A DNA stretch of 64,000 bases from Neorhizobium sp. SOG26 (lineage in GTDB: Bacteria; Pseudomonadota; Alphaproteobacteria; Rhizobiales; Rhizobiaceae). The notes beneath the pieces are model-generated. The model saw only the letters and a list, made by a program, of their open reading frames with translations. It had not been told where the DNA came from and ran no database searches. Position 1 is the first letter of the stretch. Each line of letters starts with the position of its first letter. This document shows, in pieces, positions 22,867 through 32,169 of the stretch. The stretch is from NCBI RefSeq assembly GCF_003491345.1, contig NZ_CP025512.1, positions 2,232,001 to 2,296,000 on the forward strand, in the 5' to 3' direction. A program made the translations under genes and the position numbers.

Positions 22867-24092
22867 CACAGCTCCTCCCTGTCCACGGCGGCATCGCCGG
22901 CGATCGGATCAACCGCCGTCGTCTCCGTAACGACCGGCTTTTCAATGGTGTCACCCGAAGCCGCCGCAGCCGCAAAAGTCGGATGAACCACGCTGCCGCC
23001 ATGGGTCAGCATGGTCGCCTTCACCAGTTCGTCCTCGAGGTTCAGCGCGAAGTCCTTGGTACTCTTGTCGACCATCGTCTCGAGGAAGGCGTAAAGGTTG
23101 CGGGCATAAAGCGCCGAGGCGGAAGCCGCGATCCGGCCGGCCACATTGGCGTAACCGATGACGCAGACGCCCTCGATGGTGGTGATCTTGCCCTTTTCCG
23201 AACCTTCGATATTGCCGCCGCGCTCGACTGCAAGGTCGACCGCCACGGATCCGGGCCGCATTGAGGCGAGCATGGCGCGCGTCACGAGCCGCGGCGCCGG
23301 GCGTCCGGGAATGAGCGCGGTGGTGATGACGATGTCCTGCTTGGCGATATGTTCGGCCACCAGCGCCGCCTGCTTGGCCTGATAGGCTTCCGACATCGGC
23401 TTGGCATAACCGGCTGCCGTTTCGGCCGCCTTGAACTCGTCGTCCTCGACGGCAATGAACTTGGCGCCGAGCGAGGCGACCTGCTCCTTGGCGGCCGGGC
23501 GAACGTCGGTTGCCGACACGACCGCGCCGAGGCGGCGCGCGGTGGCGATCGCCTGAAGGCCGGCAACGCCGGCCCCCATGACGAAGACCTTGGCGGCCGG
23601 AACCGTGCCAGCCGCTGTCATCATCATCGGGAAGGCGCGGCCATATTCGTGCGAGGCGTCGATCACGGCGCGGTAGCCGGCAAGGTTCGCTTGTGATGAC
23701 AGGACGTCCATGGACTGGGCGCGGGTGATGCGCGGCATCAGTTCCATTGCAAATGTCGTCAGCCCGGCCTTGGCCATGGCGGCAAGCGCCGCTTCACTGC
23801 CATAGGGATCCATGACAGCAAAAACGATGGCGCCTGATCTGTAGGATGAAAACTCGGCGGGATCCGGACGGTTGACCCGCAGGATGATGTCCGCCCCGTC
23901 GGCATCGGCGGCCGTGCCGATCGTTGCGCCGGCAGCCTGGTAGTCGCGGTCGGGAAGACCGGAAGCATCTCCGGCACCCGCCTCCACGACCACGGAGAAC
24001 CCGAGGCCGATGAAGCGCTTCACCGTTTCCGGCGAAGCAGAAACACGCGGTTCATCTGCGCCTTCACGGCACACGAATATGACCTTCGCCAA
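22866..24092 (-). CDS. pntAA: NAD(P) transhydrogenase alpha subunit, NAD-binding part
   Basis: Soluble NAD(H)-binding domain I of the transhydrogenase, 408 residues, related to alanine dehydrogenase. The Rossmann site is VFVMGAGVAGLQAIATARRLGA around residue 170 (read in parts), and RPAAKEQVASLGAKF follows. The start is TTG at 24092 with a strong GGGAGGAG site 8 bases upstream; no ATG sits in a better place. It is first in the pnt operon, which couples NADPH formation to the proton gradient. Confidence 0.95.
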   Translation of the reverse strand: MAKVIFVCREGADEPRVSASPETVKRFIGLGFSVVVEAGAGDASGLPDRDYQAAGATIGTAADADGADIILRVNRPDPAEFSSYRSGAIVFAVMDPYGSEAALAAMAKAGLTTFAMELMPRITRAQSMDVLSSQANLAGYRAVIDASHEYGRAFPMMMTAAGTVPAAKVFVMGAGVAGLQAIATARRLGAVVSATDVRPAAKEQVASLGAKFIAVEDDEFKAAETAAGYAKPMSEAYQAKQAALVAEHIAKQDIVITTALIPGRPAPRLVTRAMLASMRPGSVAVDLAVERGGNIEGSEKGKITTIEGVCVIGYANVAGRIAASASALYARNLYAFLETMVDKSTKDFALNLEDELVKATMLTHGGSVVHPTFAAAAASGDTIEKPVVTETTAVDPIAGDAAVDREEL

Positions 24093-24177
24093 AGACTGTC
24101 TCCTCCCAGTCGATTCGCGTCAGGCGAGAATGGTTCGCCAAAGGCAGATGGCGGCCGCGAGGGCCGCCATGTCAGGC

Positions 24178-24402
24178 TCAGCGCAGCAGGAAGGCGCCGG
24201 CGGCATTCAGGATGAGGAAGACCAGCAGGCTGCCGATGATGCCCGCGCCGCCAAAGAAGCCGGCAGCCATGGCAATCAGCAGGATCACCACGACCATGGT
24301 GCCCCACTTGGCCCCGGCGAGGAACATGCTGTAGGTCTTTTCATGCTCCTGGTAGTCCATCGGAGCACCCATTTCGACCGGTCCGCTTTGGTGATTGTCC
24401 AT
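24178..24402 (-). CDS. aa3-type cytochrome c oxidase subunit IV
   Basis: Small 74-residue protein with a soluble N-terminus (MDYQEHEKTYSMFLAGAKWG) and two hydrophobic stretches (TMVVVILLIAMAAGF and IIGSLLVFLILNAAGAFLL). This fits the bacterial aa3 oxidase subunit IV family (PF07835). The start at 24402 is set by AAGGAG nine bases upstream; the reading from 24498 adds 32 unconserved residues. It lies 85 bases before pntAA on the same strand. Other oxidase genes are not in the window. Confidence 0.85.
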   Translation of the reverse strand: MDNHQSGPVEMGAPMDYQEHEKTYSMFLAGAKWGTMVVVILLIAMAAGFFGGAGIIGSLLVFLILNAAGAFLLR

Positions 24403-24578
24403 CGATCCCATCTCCTTGATCAGCCACGACCTGCCGCAGAAGCGCCGATCGCAGAAAAAGCCCTTCGCCGGCAAGAATCTGCGCAAGGCGCAGCGCATTT
24501 GGCACTGACTCAGGCCTTACACAATGGCTTGTCAAAGCGCAATGGTGACAAAAAGTCCGCCGCTGCGCCCGACATCCA

Positions 24579-25334
24579 TTAACCGAGATATGCCATCTCG
24601 GGCGACTGCGGGCGACCGGCGATGCGCGCGGTCGGAAGGATCGTCAGCGGCGCGGTTTCGAAGTTCGAACGATCGAACAGCATGCGGCGCTCGCAGGCCT
24701 CCGACTGGAAGGCCGGGAAGCGCTTCATCATCTTCGAGCGCAGTTCGCGCGTCTTGGACGCGAGCAGCATCAGGTCGAAGTCGTAAGTCGGCACGCGACG
24801 CGGCTCCACCAGCGGCTGGGCATAGAAGAAGCGGCGGTAGAAGGCGGCATGCGCCGGGCGGATCGGCTGGAGAACGCGGTCGGCATCGAAGTAGATTGCG
24901 GCAACCGGCGTCAAACGCACCGTCAGGTACGGCATGGCCGAGAGCTCACCGGCAAATTCCGGTGCAATGGCAAACCGGGCCGAGTCGATCAGCGTCATGC
25001 CCGCATCAAGCATTTCGTTGACCGCTTCGGGGAAGATGAGGATCGACTGGCACACCCGGTGCTCGGGCGTCACGACATGCAGGCGGATCGTGCTCACCAA
25101 CTGCTCGTCGTAATAGACGCCGAACACATGGGCATTGCGGTCGAAGTCGATCTCGTCGATCAGCTTCGTTGCATTGACCGGCAATACTCCGTGCGTCTTG
25201 TAGGCCTTGTAACGCAGGCGCGCGATATCCTCGAAATCTTCCTGAGTTTCGATCCGCCGATATTCAACATGGTCGAGTGTCGAAAGAAGCTTGGCGGAAA
25301 AGTTATCGTTAACAAAAGATCTATCAAATGGCAT
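24579..25334 (-). CDS. FeeM-like N-acyl amino acid synthase (GNAT/LuxI-type acyltransferase)
   Basis: Protein of 251 residues whose middle resembles the FeeM/autoinducer-synthase branch of the GNAT fold. Support comes from LRYKAYKTHGVLP (residues 40-52), KLIDEIDFDRNAHVFGVYYD (57-76), LVSTIRLHVVTPEHR (79-93) and SARFAIAPEF (118-127). FeeM makes N-acyl amino acids (for example N-acyl-tyrosine) from acyl-ACP. The substrate here is unknown, and no acyl carrier protein gene is adjacent. GGGGAA precedes the ATG. The upstream 130 bases contain three TTAA-N7-TTAA (CtrA-type) boxes. A membrane GGDEF-EAL gene lies upstream on the same strand. Confidence 0.78.
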   Translation of the reverse strand: MPFDRSFVNDNFSAKLLSTLDHVEYRRIETQEDFEDIARLRYKAYKTHGVLPVNATKLIDEIDFDRNAHVFGVYYDEQLVSTIRLHVVTPEHRVCQSILIFPEAVNEMLDAGMTLIDSARFAIAPEFAGELSAMPYLTVRLTPVAAIYFDADRVLQPIRPAHAAFYRRFFYAQPLVEPRRVPTYDFDLMLLASKTRELRSKMMKRFPAFQSEACERRMLFDRSNFETAPLTILPTARIAGRPQSPEMAYLG

Positions 25335-25350
25335 TGGTCATTCCCCGTCT

Positions 25351-25366
25351 TTAACGAAGAATTAAC
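25351..25366. promoter_or_regulatory. CtrA-type box 1 (FeeM-like gene)
   Basis: Exact TTAA-N7-TTAAC, plus-strand orientation, lying 17-32 bases upstream of the start codon and just before the ribosome site. So close to the gene it may repress or cover the transcription start rather than activate. Confidence 0.6.
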
Positions 25367-25404
25367 CCTCACAATCGCGCCGCCGCAAGAAGAAGCGCTA
25401 ATAC

Positions 25405-25419
25405 TTAATCAGCTTTTAA
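25405..25419. promoter_or_regulatory. CtrA-type box 2 (FeeM-like gene)
   Basis: TTAA-N7-TTAA, 71-85 bases upstream of the start codon. It matches the core CtrA spacing but lacks the flanking C. Confidence 0.5.
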
Positions 25420-25428
25420 AAAGCATGG

Positions 25429-25444
25429 TTAATGAAACATTAAC
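25429..25444 (-). promoter_or_regulatory. CtrA-type box 3 (FeeM-like gene)
   Basis: On the minus strand it reads TTAA-TGTTTCA-TTAACCAT, the CtrA core plus the extended TTAACCAT half-site, pointing toward the gene. It is also a 7-3-7 inverted repeat, GTTAATG-AAA-CATTAAC on the plus strand. Its place 95-110 bases upstream suits an activating site overlapping a -35 element. Confidence 0.65.
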
Positions 25445-25533
25445 AGCAGCTTACCGGAGGGCAGCTGCTGTTAAGAATTGACAGTTTGATCTAACTTGGG
25501 GAAGGCGCCCCAGAGGGCTTTCGAAGCCGGCCG

Positions 25534-27855
25534 TCAGCCGGCTGCAGCCATCAGCGGACCGGGCATGTCGGTCTTGTTGCGCGACGTCAGGCGCGAGCGC
25601 TTGCCGCCACGCAGGGAGCCGTTCAGAAGCTCGTCGATCTCTTCCGGGGCCACCGGCATCGAAAAGACGTAACCCTGCACGAGATCGGCAAAGCCGCGGG
25701 CATTGATCAGCGAAAGCTGTTCCTGCGTTTCCACGCCTTCTACAACGATCCGCAGACCGAGATCGCGCGACAGGTTGACGATGCCGCGCAGCAGTTTGCG
25801 CTTGCGCTCATCCTCGGCGACGTTGCGGATGAAGGCACGGTCGATCTTGACGATATCAAGCGGCAGCGTGTCGAGGTAGCTGAGGCTGGAGAAGCCGGTG
25901 CCGAAGTCGTCGATCGCGACGGTGACGCCGGTCGCCCGGAACTGGTTCAGAATGGCACTGACGGAGACCGGCTCGTCCATGAAGACGCTTTCGGTAACTT
26001 CCAGATGCAGGCGCTTCGGGCTCAGACCGTTCCGTTGCAGCACATCGGCAACGAAGGCCAGGATGTCGCTGTTGCGCAAGTCCTGGATCGAAAGGTTGAC
26101 GGAAACTGCAAGCGGCTCCGGCCAGGCGGCGCAATCGCGGCATGCCTGTTCGATAACGAAACGACTGATGGCGGAGACGATGCCCATGTCCTCGGCCATC
26201 GGGATGAAGATGTTCGGACCGACCATGCCGCGCTCGGGGTGGCGCCAGCGCACCAGCGCCTCGCAGCATTCGATGCTCGAACCATCCGGCTTGTACATCG
26301 GCTGGTAGACGATATGCAGCCCGCCATGTTCCACCGCATGGCGAAGGTCGGTGCGCAGCTTCTGCTCGGCGATATACTGGGCGTCCATTTCCGGGCGGAA
26401 AACGGTCAGCGTGCCGTTGCCGACGCTCTTGGCATGGTTGAGCGCGAGGTCGGCCTTGATCTGGCAGTTCTCCATCGCGAAGTCGCGCGAGGGGAGAATG
26501 ACGCAACCGCTGTTCAATGACACCGGCAGCCGCAGTTCGTCCACCTGGTAGCCGCCCTGCAGCTCTTCATGAAGCTCGCGCATCTGCTGTTCGAGGTCAT
26601 GCGCACAATCGTCGCCAAGCATGAGCACGGCAAACTCGTCGCCGACCAGGCGTCCGGCCAGCATGTTCGGCGCTTCGAGCGCCCGCAGCCGTTCGGCGAT
26701 CATCGACAACAGCCGGTCGCCGACCACGTGGCCACGCACGTCGTTGACATGCTTGAAGCCATCGACGTTGAACACGGCGAAGGCCGCCAGCGCGTCGTCG
26801 CGACCCTTGAGGCGCTCCGCGGCGAGTTCTGCAAAGTGGTTGCGGTTCGGCAGGCCGGTCAGCGAGTCGAAGCGCACCATGTGCAGGATCTGCTGTTCGG
26901 CTGCCACGCGGGCGCTGACGTCTTCGAACACCAGCACCACGCCGCCATCGGCACGACGGCTTGCGGAAAATTCCAGATGCTGCTCATCGGCCACCTGAAG
27001 CAGCGCACGCTGCTGGCTGCCGTCGATCAGCGCGGTGATCCGTGCCAGGTTGGCGCCCGACAAGTTGCGGGGGCTCTTCGGCAGGAGTTCGGCCAGCACG
27101 CGGTCCTTCACGTCGGCCGAACGACCGAGGCTCAAAAGGTCCAGCGCCTGACGGTTGATGACTTCGACGCGGCCCTTGGAATCGAGCATGACGACACCAT
27201 GCGCGACCGTCTTCAGCGCCGTATCGAAGCGGCTGGCGATGATGGTCATCTGCCGCGACGCAACGACGTTCTCGTACAGGAACTCGCGCACGCCGTTCGC
27301 CATGGAACGGGTCGTCAGGCCGAACGGGATCAGCAGCAGCGCCATCAGCACGAGATGGATGTTTTCGGTAAACAGGCAGGCGATCAGGATCGGACCGGTG
27401 CAGCCGAGCGTCTGGAGGTCGACGGCAATGCGCGAACCATAGTTGCGGCCGACGATCGACATCATCGAGCCGAGCGTCATCGCAATGCAGGTGAAACCGA
27501 CGAAGGGATTGACCAGAACGATCAGCGCATAACCGCTGGCGGTGCCGAGAAGCAGGGCGGCCAGGAAGGCGCCAACCACATTCTGCAGCTCCCACGAGGC
27601 GATCTGCTTGCCGGTGATGGTGGTCTTGTCCGCCTTGTCGAAGCGCTGGAACACGTACATGCGATAGGCGAACACGGCGATGAAGCCCGCCGCAAAGACG
27701 AGGTAGAACCGGGCACTGCTATAGTGGAATACAACCAGGCACCACCAGACATGGACAACCACGCCGGTCCAGAGAGTGCCGCGATTTCCAAACAGCGAAG
27801 TGACGAAGGACAGATAAACATCTGTCGCCAACGTGTTCGCCTCATTCTCTTTCAT
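25534..27855 (-). CDS. Membrane GGDEF-EAL protein (c-di-GMP signalling)
   Basis: A 773-residue protein with several N-terminal hydrophobic segments (about residues 30-185), then a PAS-like segment (VAHGVVMLDSKGRVEVINRQALDLL), a GGDEF domain and an EAL domain. The GGDEF signature near residue 405 reads LVGDEF, so the first glycine is valine and cyclase activity is doubtful. The EAL part looks active: EALVRW near 534, VNLS, LEVTES, IDDFGTGFSS near 647, VKIDR, EGVETQEQ and LVQGYVFS. It probably degrades c-di-GMP at the membrane. It is the gene immediately upstream of the FeeM-like gene on the same strand, with a 199-base gap holding the CtrA-type boxes. Confidence 0.92.
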   Translation of the reverse strand: MKENEANTLATDVYLSFVTSLFGNRGTLWTGVVVHVWWCLVVFHYSSARFYLVFAAGFIAVFAYRMYVFQRFDKADKTTITGKQIASWELQNVVGAFLAALLLGTASGYALIVLVNPFVGFTCIAMTLGSMMSIVGRNYGSRIAVDLQTLGCTGPILIACLFTENIHLVLMALLLIPFGLTTRSMANGVREFLYENVVASRQMTIIASRFDTALKTVAHGVVMLDSKGRVEVINRQALDLLSLGRSADVKDRVLAELLPKSPRNLSGANLARITALIDGSQQRALLQVADEQHLEFSASRRADGGVVLVFEDVSARVAAEQQILHMVRFDSLTGLPNRNHFAELAAERLKGRDDALAAFAVFNVDGFKHVNDVRGHVVGDRLLSMIAERLRALEAPNMLAGRLVGDEFAVLMLGDDCAHDLEQQMRELHEELQGGYQVDELRLPVSLNSGCVILPSRDFAMENCQIKADLALNHAKSVGNGTLTVFRPEMDAQYIAEQKLRTDLRHAVEHGGLHIVYQPMYKPDGSSIECCEALVRWRHPERGMVGPNIFIPMAEDMGIVSAISRFVIEQACRDCAAWPEPLAVSVNLSIQDLRNSDILAFVADVLQRNGLSPKRLHLEVTESVFMDEPVSVSAILNQFRATGVTVAIDDFGTGFSSLSYLDTLPLDIVKIDRAFIRNVAEDERKRKLLRGIVNLSRDLGLRIVVEGVETQEQLSLINARGFADLVQGYVFSMPVAPEEIDELLNGSLRGGKRSRLTSRNKTDMPGPLMAAAG

Positions 27856-28255
27856 AGGGTCCGTTCCCTCGATTACCAGCTCACGATGGGGTAAAACCCT
27901 TTAAGAATTGCTTGTTCCCGCCACGTCACGCCGGATGAGACACGCGCTCGCTCGGCATGTGCTGAACAAACCTTGAAGCCAATCTCGGTAATTTAAAGCT
28001 TAGTCTTGCCCGAAGCCTGCAATGCTGCGCCAGCAATGGAGCGATTCAATGGCGGGATCTTCATCTTCTGCCCGAACCGGCGCCCTGATTCATCTGGTCT
28101 TATGCTTAAGGATCAGTGGACACGTCATTGCGTTGAAGTCGCTAATATCCTAGAGGTCACGCTGGAATTGCACGAGTTGACGTCAGCTCGCTGCAGGGGT
28201 GTTTGAAAAGCGATCAGGGGCGTAGGGCAATCGAGCGCCTCGAAGGAAGGGACAA
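27856..28255. other. 400-base divergent intergenic region
   Basis: Lies between the GGDEF-EAL gene (minus) and the TRAP small permease gene (plus), and should hold both promoters. A 66-codon open frame at 28006 lacks a ribosome site and typical codon use and is not called. One near-miss to a CtrA box (TTAA-N7-TTGT at 27901) is present. A GAAGGAAGGG ribosome site for the TRAP gene ends the region. No RNA structure was recognised. Confidence 0.6.
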
Positions 28256-28816
28256 ATGGGCGCTCTCATAGCGTTCAGTCGCGTTGTCGACGCCACGACG
28301 ACTGCGATTGGAAAATCAGTGTCTTGGCTGCTGCTCGCAGCCGTTCTCATCAGTGCCGGCAACGCGGTGCTCCGCAAGGCGCTCGATATGTCGTCGAATG
28401 CCTGGCTCGAGGTGCAGTGGTATCTCTTCGGCACCGTATTCATGCTGGCCAGCGCCTATGCCTTGCTGAAGAACGAGCATGTTCGCATCGACATCCTGTC
28501 GTCCACCTGGTCGAAAAAGACCCGGGACACGATCGACCTCATCCTCCACATCCTTTTCCTGCTTCCGTTTGCAAGCCTGATGACCTGGCTCGCCTGGCCC
28601 TGGTTCTGGCGCTCCTTCTTCTCCGGCGAGGTTTCCTCCAATGCCGGCGGCCTGATCATCTGGCCGGCCAAGCTCGCCGTTCTCCTCGGCTTCGCTCTCC
28701 TGCTTCTCCAGGCCATCTCGGAGATCATCAAGCGCTTCGCAGTTCTGACGGGCAAGATGGACGACCCGCGCGAAGACACTGCCGGCGAAATGCCGCCCGC
28801 TGCATCCGAGGTCTGA
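28256..28816 (+). CDS. dctQ: TRAP transporter small permease (DctQ type)
   Basis: Small membrane subunit of a tripartite ATP-independent periplasmic transporter, 186 residues with four hydrophobic segments. The family phrase WLEVQWYLFGTVFMLASAYAL is followed by EHVRIDILSS, a hallmark of DctQ proteins. It is one base ahead of the large permease gene. The pair works with a periplasmic binding protein, here probably the product of the convergent gene at 30758. Confidence 0.93.
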   Translation: MGALIAFSRVVDATTTAIGKSVSWLLLAAVLISAGNAVLRKALDMSSNAWLEVQWYLFGTVFMLASAYALLKNEHVRIDILSSTWSKKTRDTIDLILHILFLLPFASLMTWLAWPWFWRSFFSGEVSSNAGGLIIWPAKLAVLLGFALLLLQAISEIIKRFAVLTGKMDDPREDTAGEMPPAASEV

Positions 28817-28817
28817 G

Positions 28818-30605
28818 ATGATCGAACTTATTGCGCATAATTTGCCGCTCGTCATGTTCACGAGCGTAATGGGCATGCTGCTGCTCGGTTACCCCGTCGC
28901 ATTCACCCTTGCGGCAGGCGGCCTGCTCTACTTCGTGATCGGCGTGGAACTCTCCCATATCTCGCCGCAGATCCAGCTGTTCTGGCCGCTCCTGCAGAGC
29001 CATCCGGATCGCATCTACGGGATCATGTACAACGACACCCTGCTGTCGATCCCGTTCTTCACCTTCATGGGGATCATCCTCGAGCGGTCCCGCATGGCGG
29101 AAGACCTGCTGGACACGATTGGCCAGCTGTTCGGTCCCATCCGCGGCGGTCTTGCCTATGCGGTGATCTTCGTTGGCGCGCTGCTCGGCGCCACGACCGG
29201 CGTCGTTGCCGCCTCGGTCATGGCCATGGGCCTCATCTCGCTGCCGATCATGCTGCGTTACGGCTACAACAAGCCGTTCGTTTCCGGCACCATCGCAGCT
29301 TCCGGCACGCTGGCGCAGATCGTCCCGCCATCGCTCGTCCTCATCGTCATGGCCGACCAGCTCGGTCGCTCCGTTGGCGACATGTATGTCGGCGCGCTCT
29401 ACCCTGCTCTGCTGATCATCGGCGCCTACTGCCTTTATGTCTTCGCCATCACCATGGTGAAGCCGGAATGGGCGCCGAGCCTGCCGGTGGAAGCCCGCAC
29501 GCTCGGTACCGGCGTCACCTCGCTTGCGGTGATGGTCGCAGTCTCGGTCGGGCTCTACTACCTCGGCCTCTACGTCCTCTTCACGGGCGTGCAGAGCCCT
29601 GAATGGCGGCTTGTCTCCGCCATGGCCTTTGCGGTTGGCGTCGCCTATCTCGTGGCGATCATCAACGGCAAGCTTGAGAAGAAGCTGATCTCGCGGCTGG
29701 CCGAGCAGGTCATCATCGTGCTCATCCCGCCGCTGGCGCTGATCTTCCTGGTTCTCGGAACGATCTTCCTCGGCATCGCAACGCCGACCGAAGGCGGCGC
29801 CATGGGCGCCACCGGTGCGCTCATCCTGGCGCTTGCCAAGGGTCGCCTGAACTTCGGCACGGTGAAGAGCGCGCTCGACGCCACGACGCGTCTTTCCGCC
29901 TTCGTGATGATCATCCTGATCGGTGCCCGCGTCTTCGGCCTCACCTTCTACGGCATCAACGGCAACGTCTGGATCGAGGAGCTACTGCTCGCTCTGCCGG
30001 GCGGCGAGTATGGCTTCCTGATCGTCGTGACGATCATCATCTTCATTCTCGGCTGCTTCCTCGACTTCTTCGAGATTGCCTTCATCATGGTGCCGCTGCT
30101 GGCCCCGGTTGCCGAAAAGCTTGGCATCGACCTGATCTGGTTCGGCATCATCCTCGGCATCAACCTGCAGACCTCGTTCCTGACGCCGCCCTTCGGCTTC
30201 TCGCTGTTCTTCCTTCGCTCCATCGCGCCTGCGGGCAACTGGGTGGACAAGGTGACGGGCAAGACGATGTCCGGCATCAAGACCACCGAGATCTACAAGG
30301 GCGTGTTCCCGTACATCATCATCCAGTTCCTGATCATCATGATCGTGATCGCCTTCCCGGGCTTGGTGATGAATTACAAGAACGATCATCCGGTCAACGC
30401 GGATGACGTGGAGATCAACATGCCGGCACTCGGTGGCGGTAATACAAGCTCCGAGCCCTTCGGTCTTCCGCCGCTGAACTTCGGTGGCGCGGCACCGGAA
30501 GCCCCGGCACCGGGTGCGCCTGCAGAAGGCCAGCCAGCTCAGCCGGCACAGCCAGCCATGCCGCCGATGCCGAACTTCGGCGAGCCACCCAAGATCAACC
30601 CCTGA
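28818..30605 (+). CDS. dctM: TRAP transporter large permease (DctM type)
   Basis: Sodium-coupled transport channel subunit, 595 residues, longer than the usual 430 or so. It has many hydrophobic helices and family motifs such as GVVAASVMAMGLISLPIML, SGTLAQIVPPSLVLIVMAD and NLQTSFLTPPFGFSLFFLR. The extra length comes from an enlarged middle region (about residues 215-290), as in the group that carries 2-oxo acids and lactate, and from an unusual Pro/Ala-rich C-terminal tail of about 45 residues. It is co-transcribed with dctQ and closed by a shared terminator at 30705-30736. Confidence 0.95.
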   Translation: MIELIAHNLPLVMFTSVMGMLLLGYPVAFTLAAGGLLYFVIGVELSHISPQIQLFWPLLQSHPDRIYGIMYNDTLLSIPFFTFMGIILERSRMAEDLLDTIGQLFGPIRGGLAYAVIFVGALLGATTGVVAASVMAMGLISLPIMLRYGYNKPFVSGTIAASGTLAQIVPPSLVLIVMADQLGRSVGDMYVGALYPALLIIGAYCLYVFAITMVKPEWAPSLPVEARTLGTGVTSLAVMVAVSVGLYYLGLYVLFTGVQSPEWRLVSAMAFAVGVAYLVAIINGKLEKKLISRLAEQVIIVLIPPLALIFLVLGTIFLGIATPTEGGAMGATGALILALAKGRLNFGTVKSALDATTRLSAFVMIILIGARVFGLTFYGINGNVWIEELLLALPGGEYGFLIVVTIIIFILGCFLDFFEIAFIMVPLLAPVAEKLGIDLIWFGIILGINLQTSFLTPPFGFSLFFLRSIAPAGNWVDKVTGKTMSGIKTTEIYKGVFPYIIIQFLIIMIVIAFPGLVMNYKNDHPVNADDVEINMPALGGGNTSSEPFGLPPLNFGGAAPEAPAPGAPAEGQPAQPAQPAMPPMPNFGEPPKINP

Positions 30606-30704
30606 CGGGCTGGCGCTCGCCCGGCATCCGGGCGAGCCATTGGTCGCGAATGCGGGGCATCCCGCCCTCTTCCGCCCAAGGCTTCGGCTGATCAGCGGAC
30701 AAAC

Positions 30705-30736
30705 AAAAACCCCGGGCCTCGCGACCCGGGGTTTTT
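30705..30736. terminator. Bidirectional terminator between convergent TRAP genes
   Basis: Perfect 12-bp stem AAAAACCCCGGG / CCCGGGGTTTTT around an 8-base loop. The A and T tracts make it work on both strands, for dctM from the left and the binding-protein gene from the right. Confidence 0.95.
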
Positions 30737-30757
30737 CGTATTCGGCTTGGGTATTGC

Positions 30758-32169
<1,412 letters not shown>

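Noticed and set aside
27901..27915. Possible CtrA box before the GGDEF-EAL gene
   Set aside because: Second half reads TTGT, not TTAA, so only a half match.
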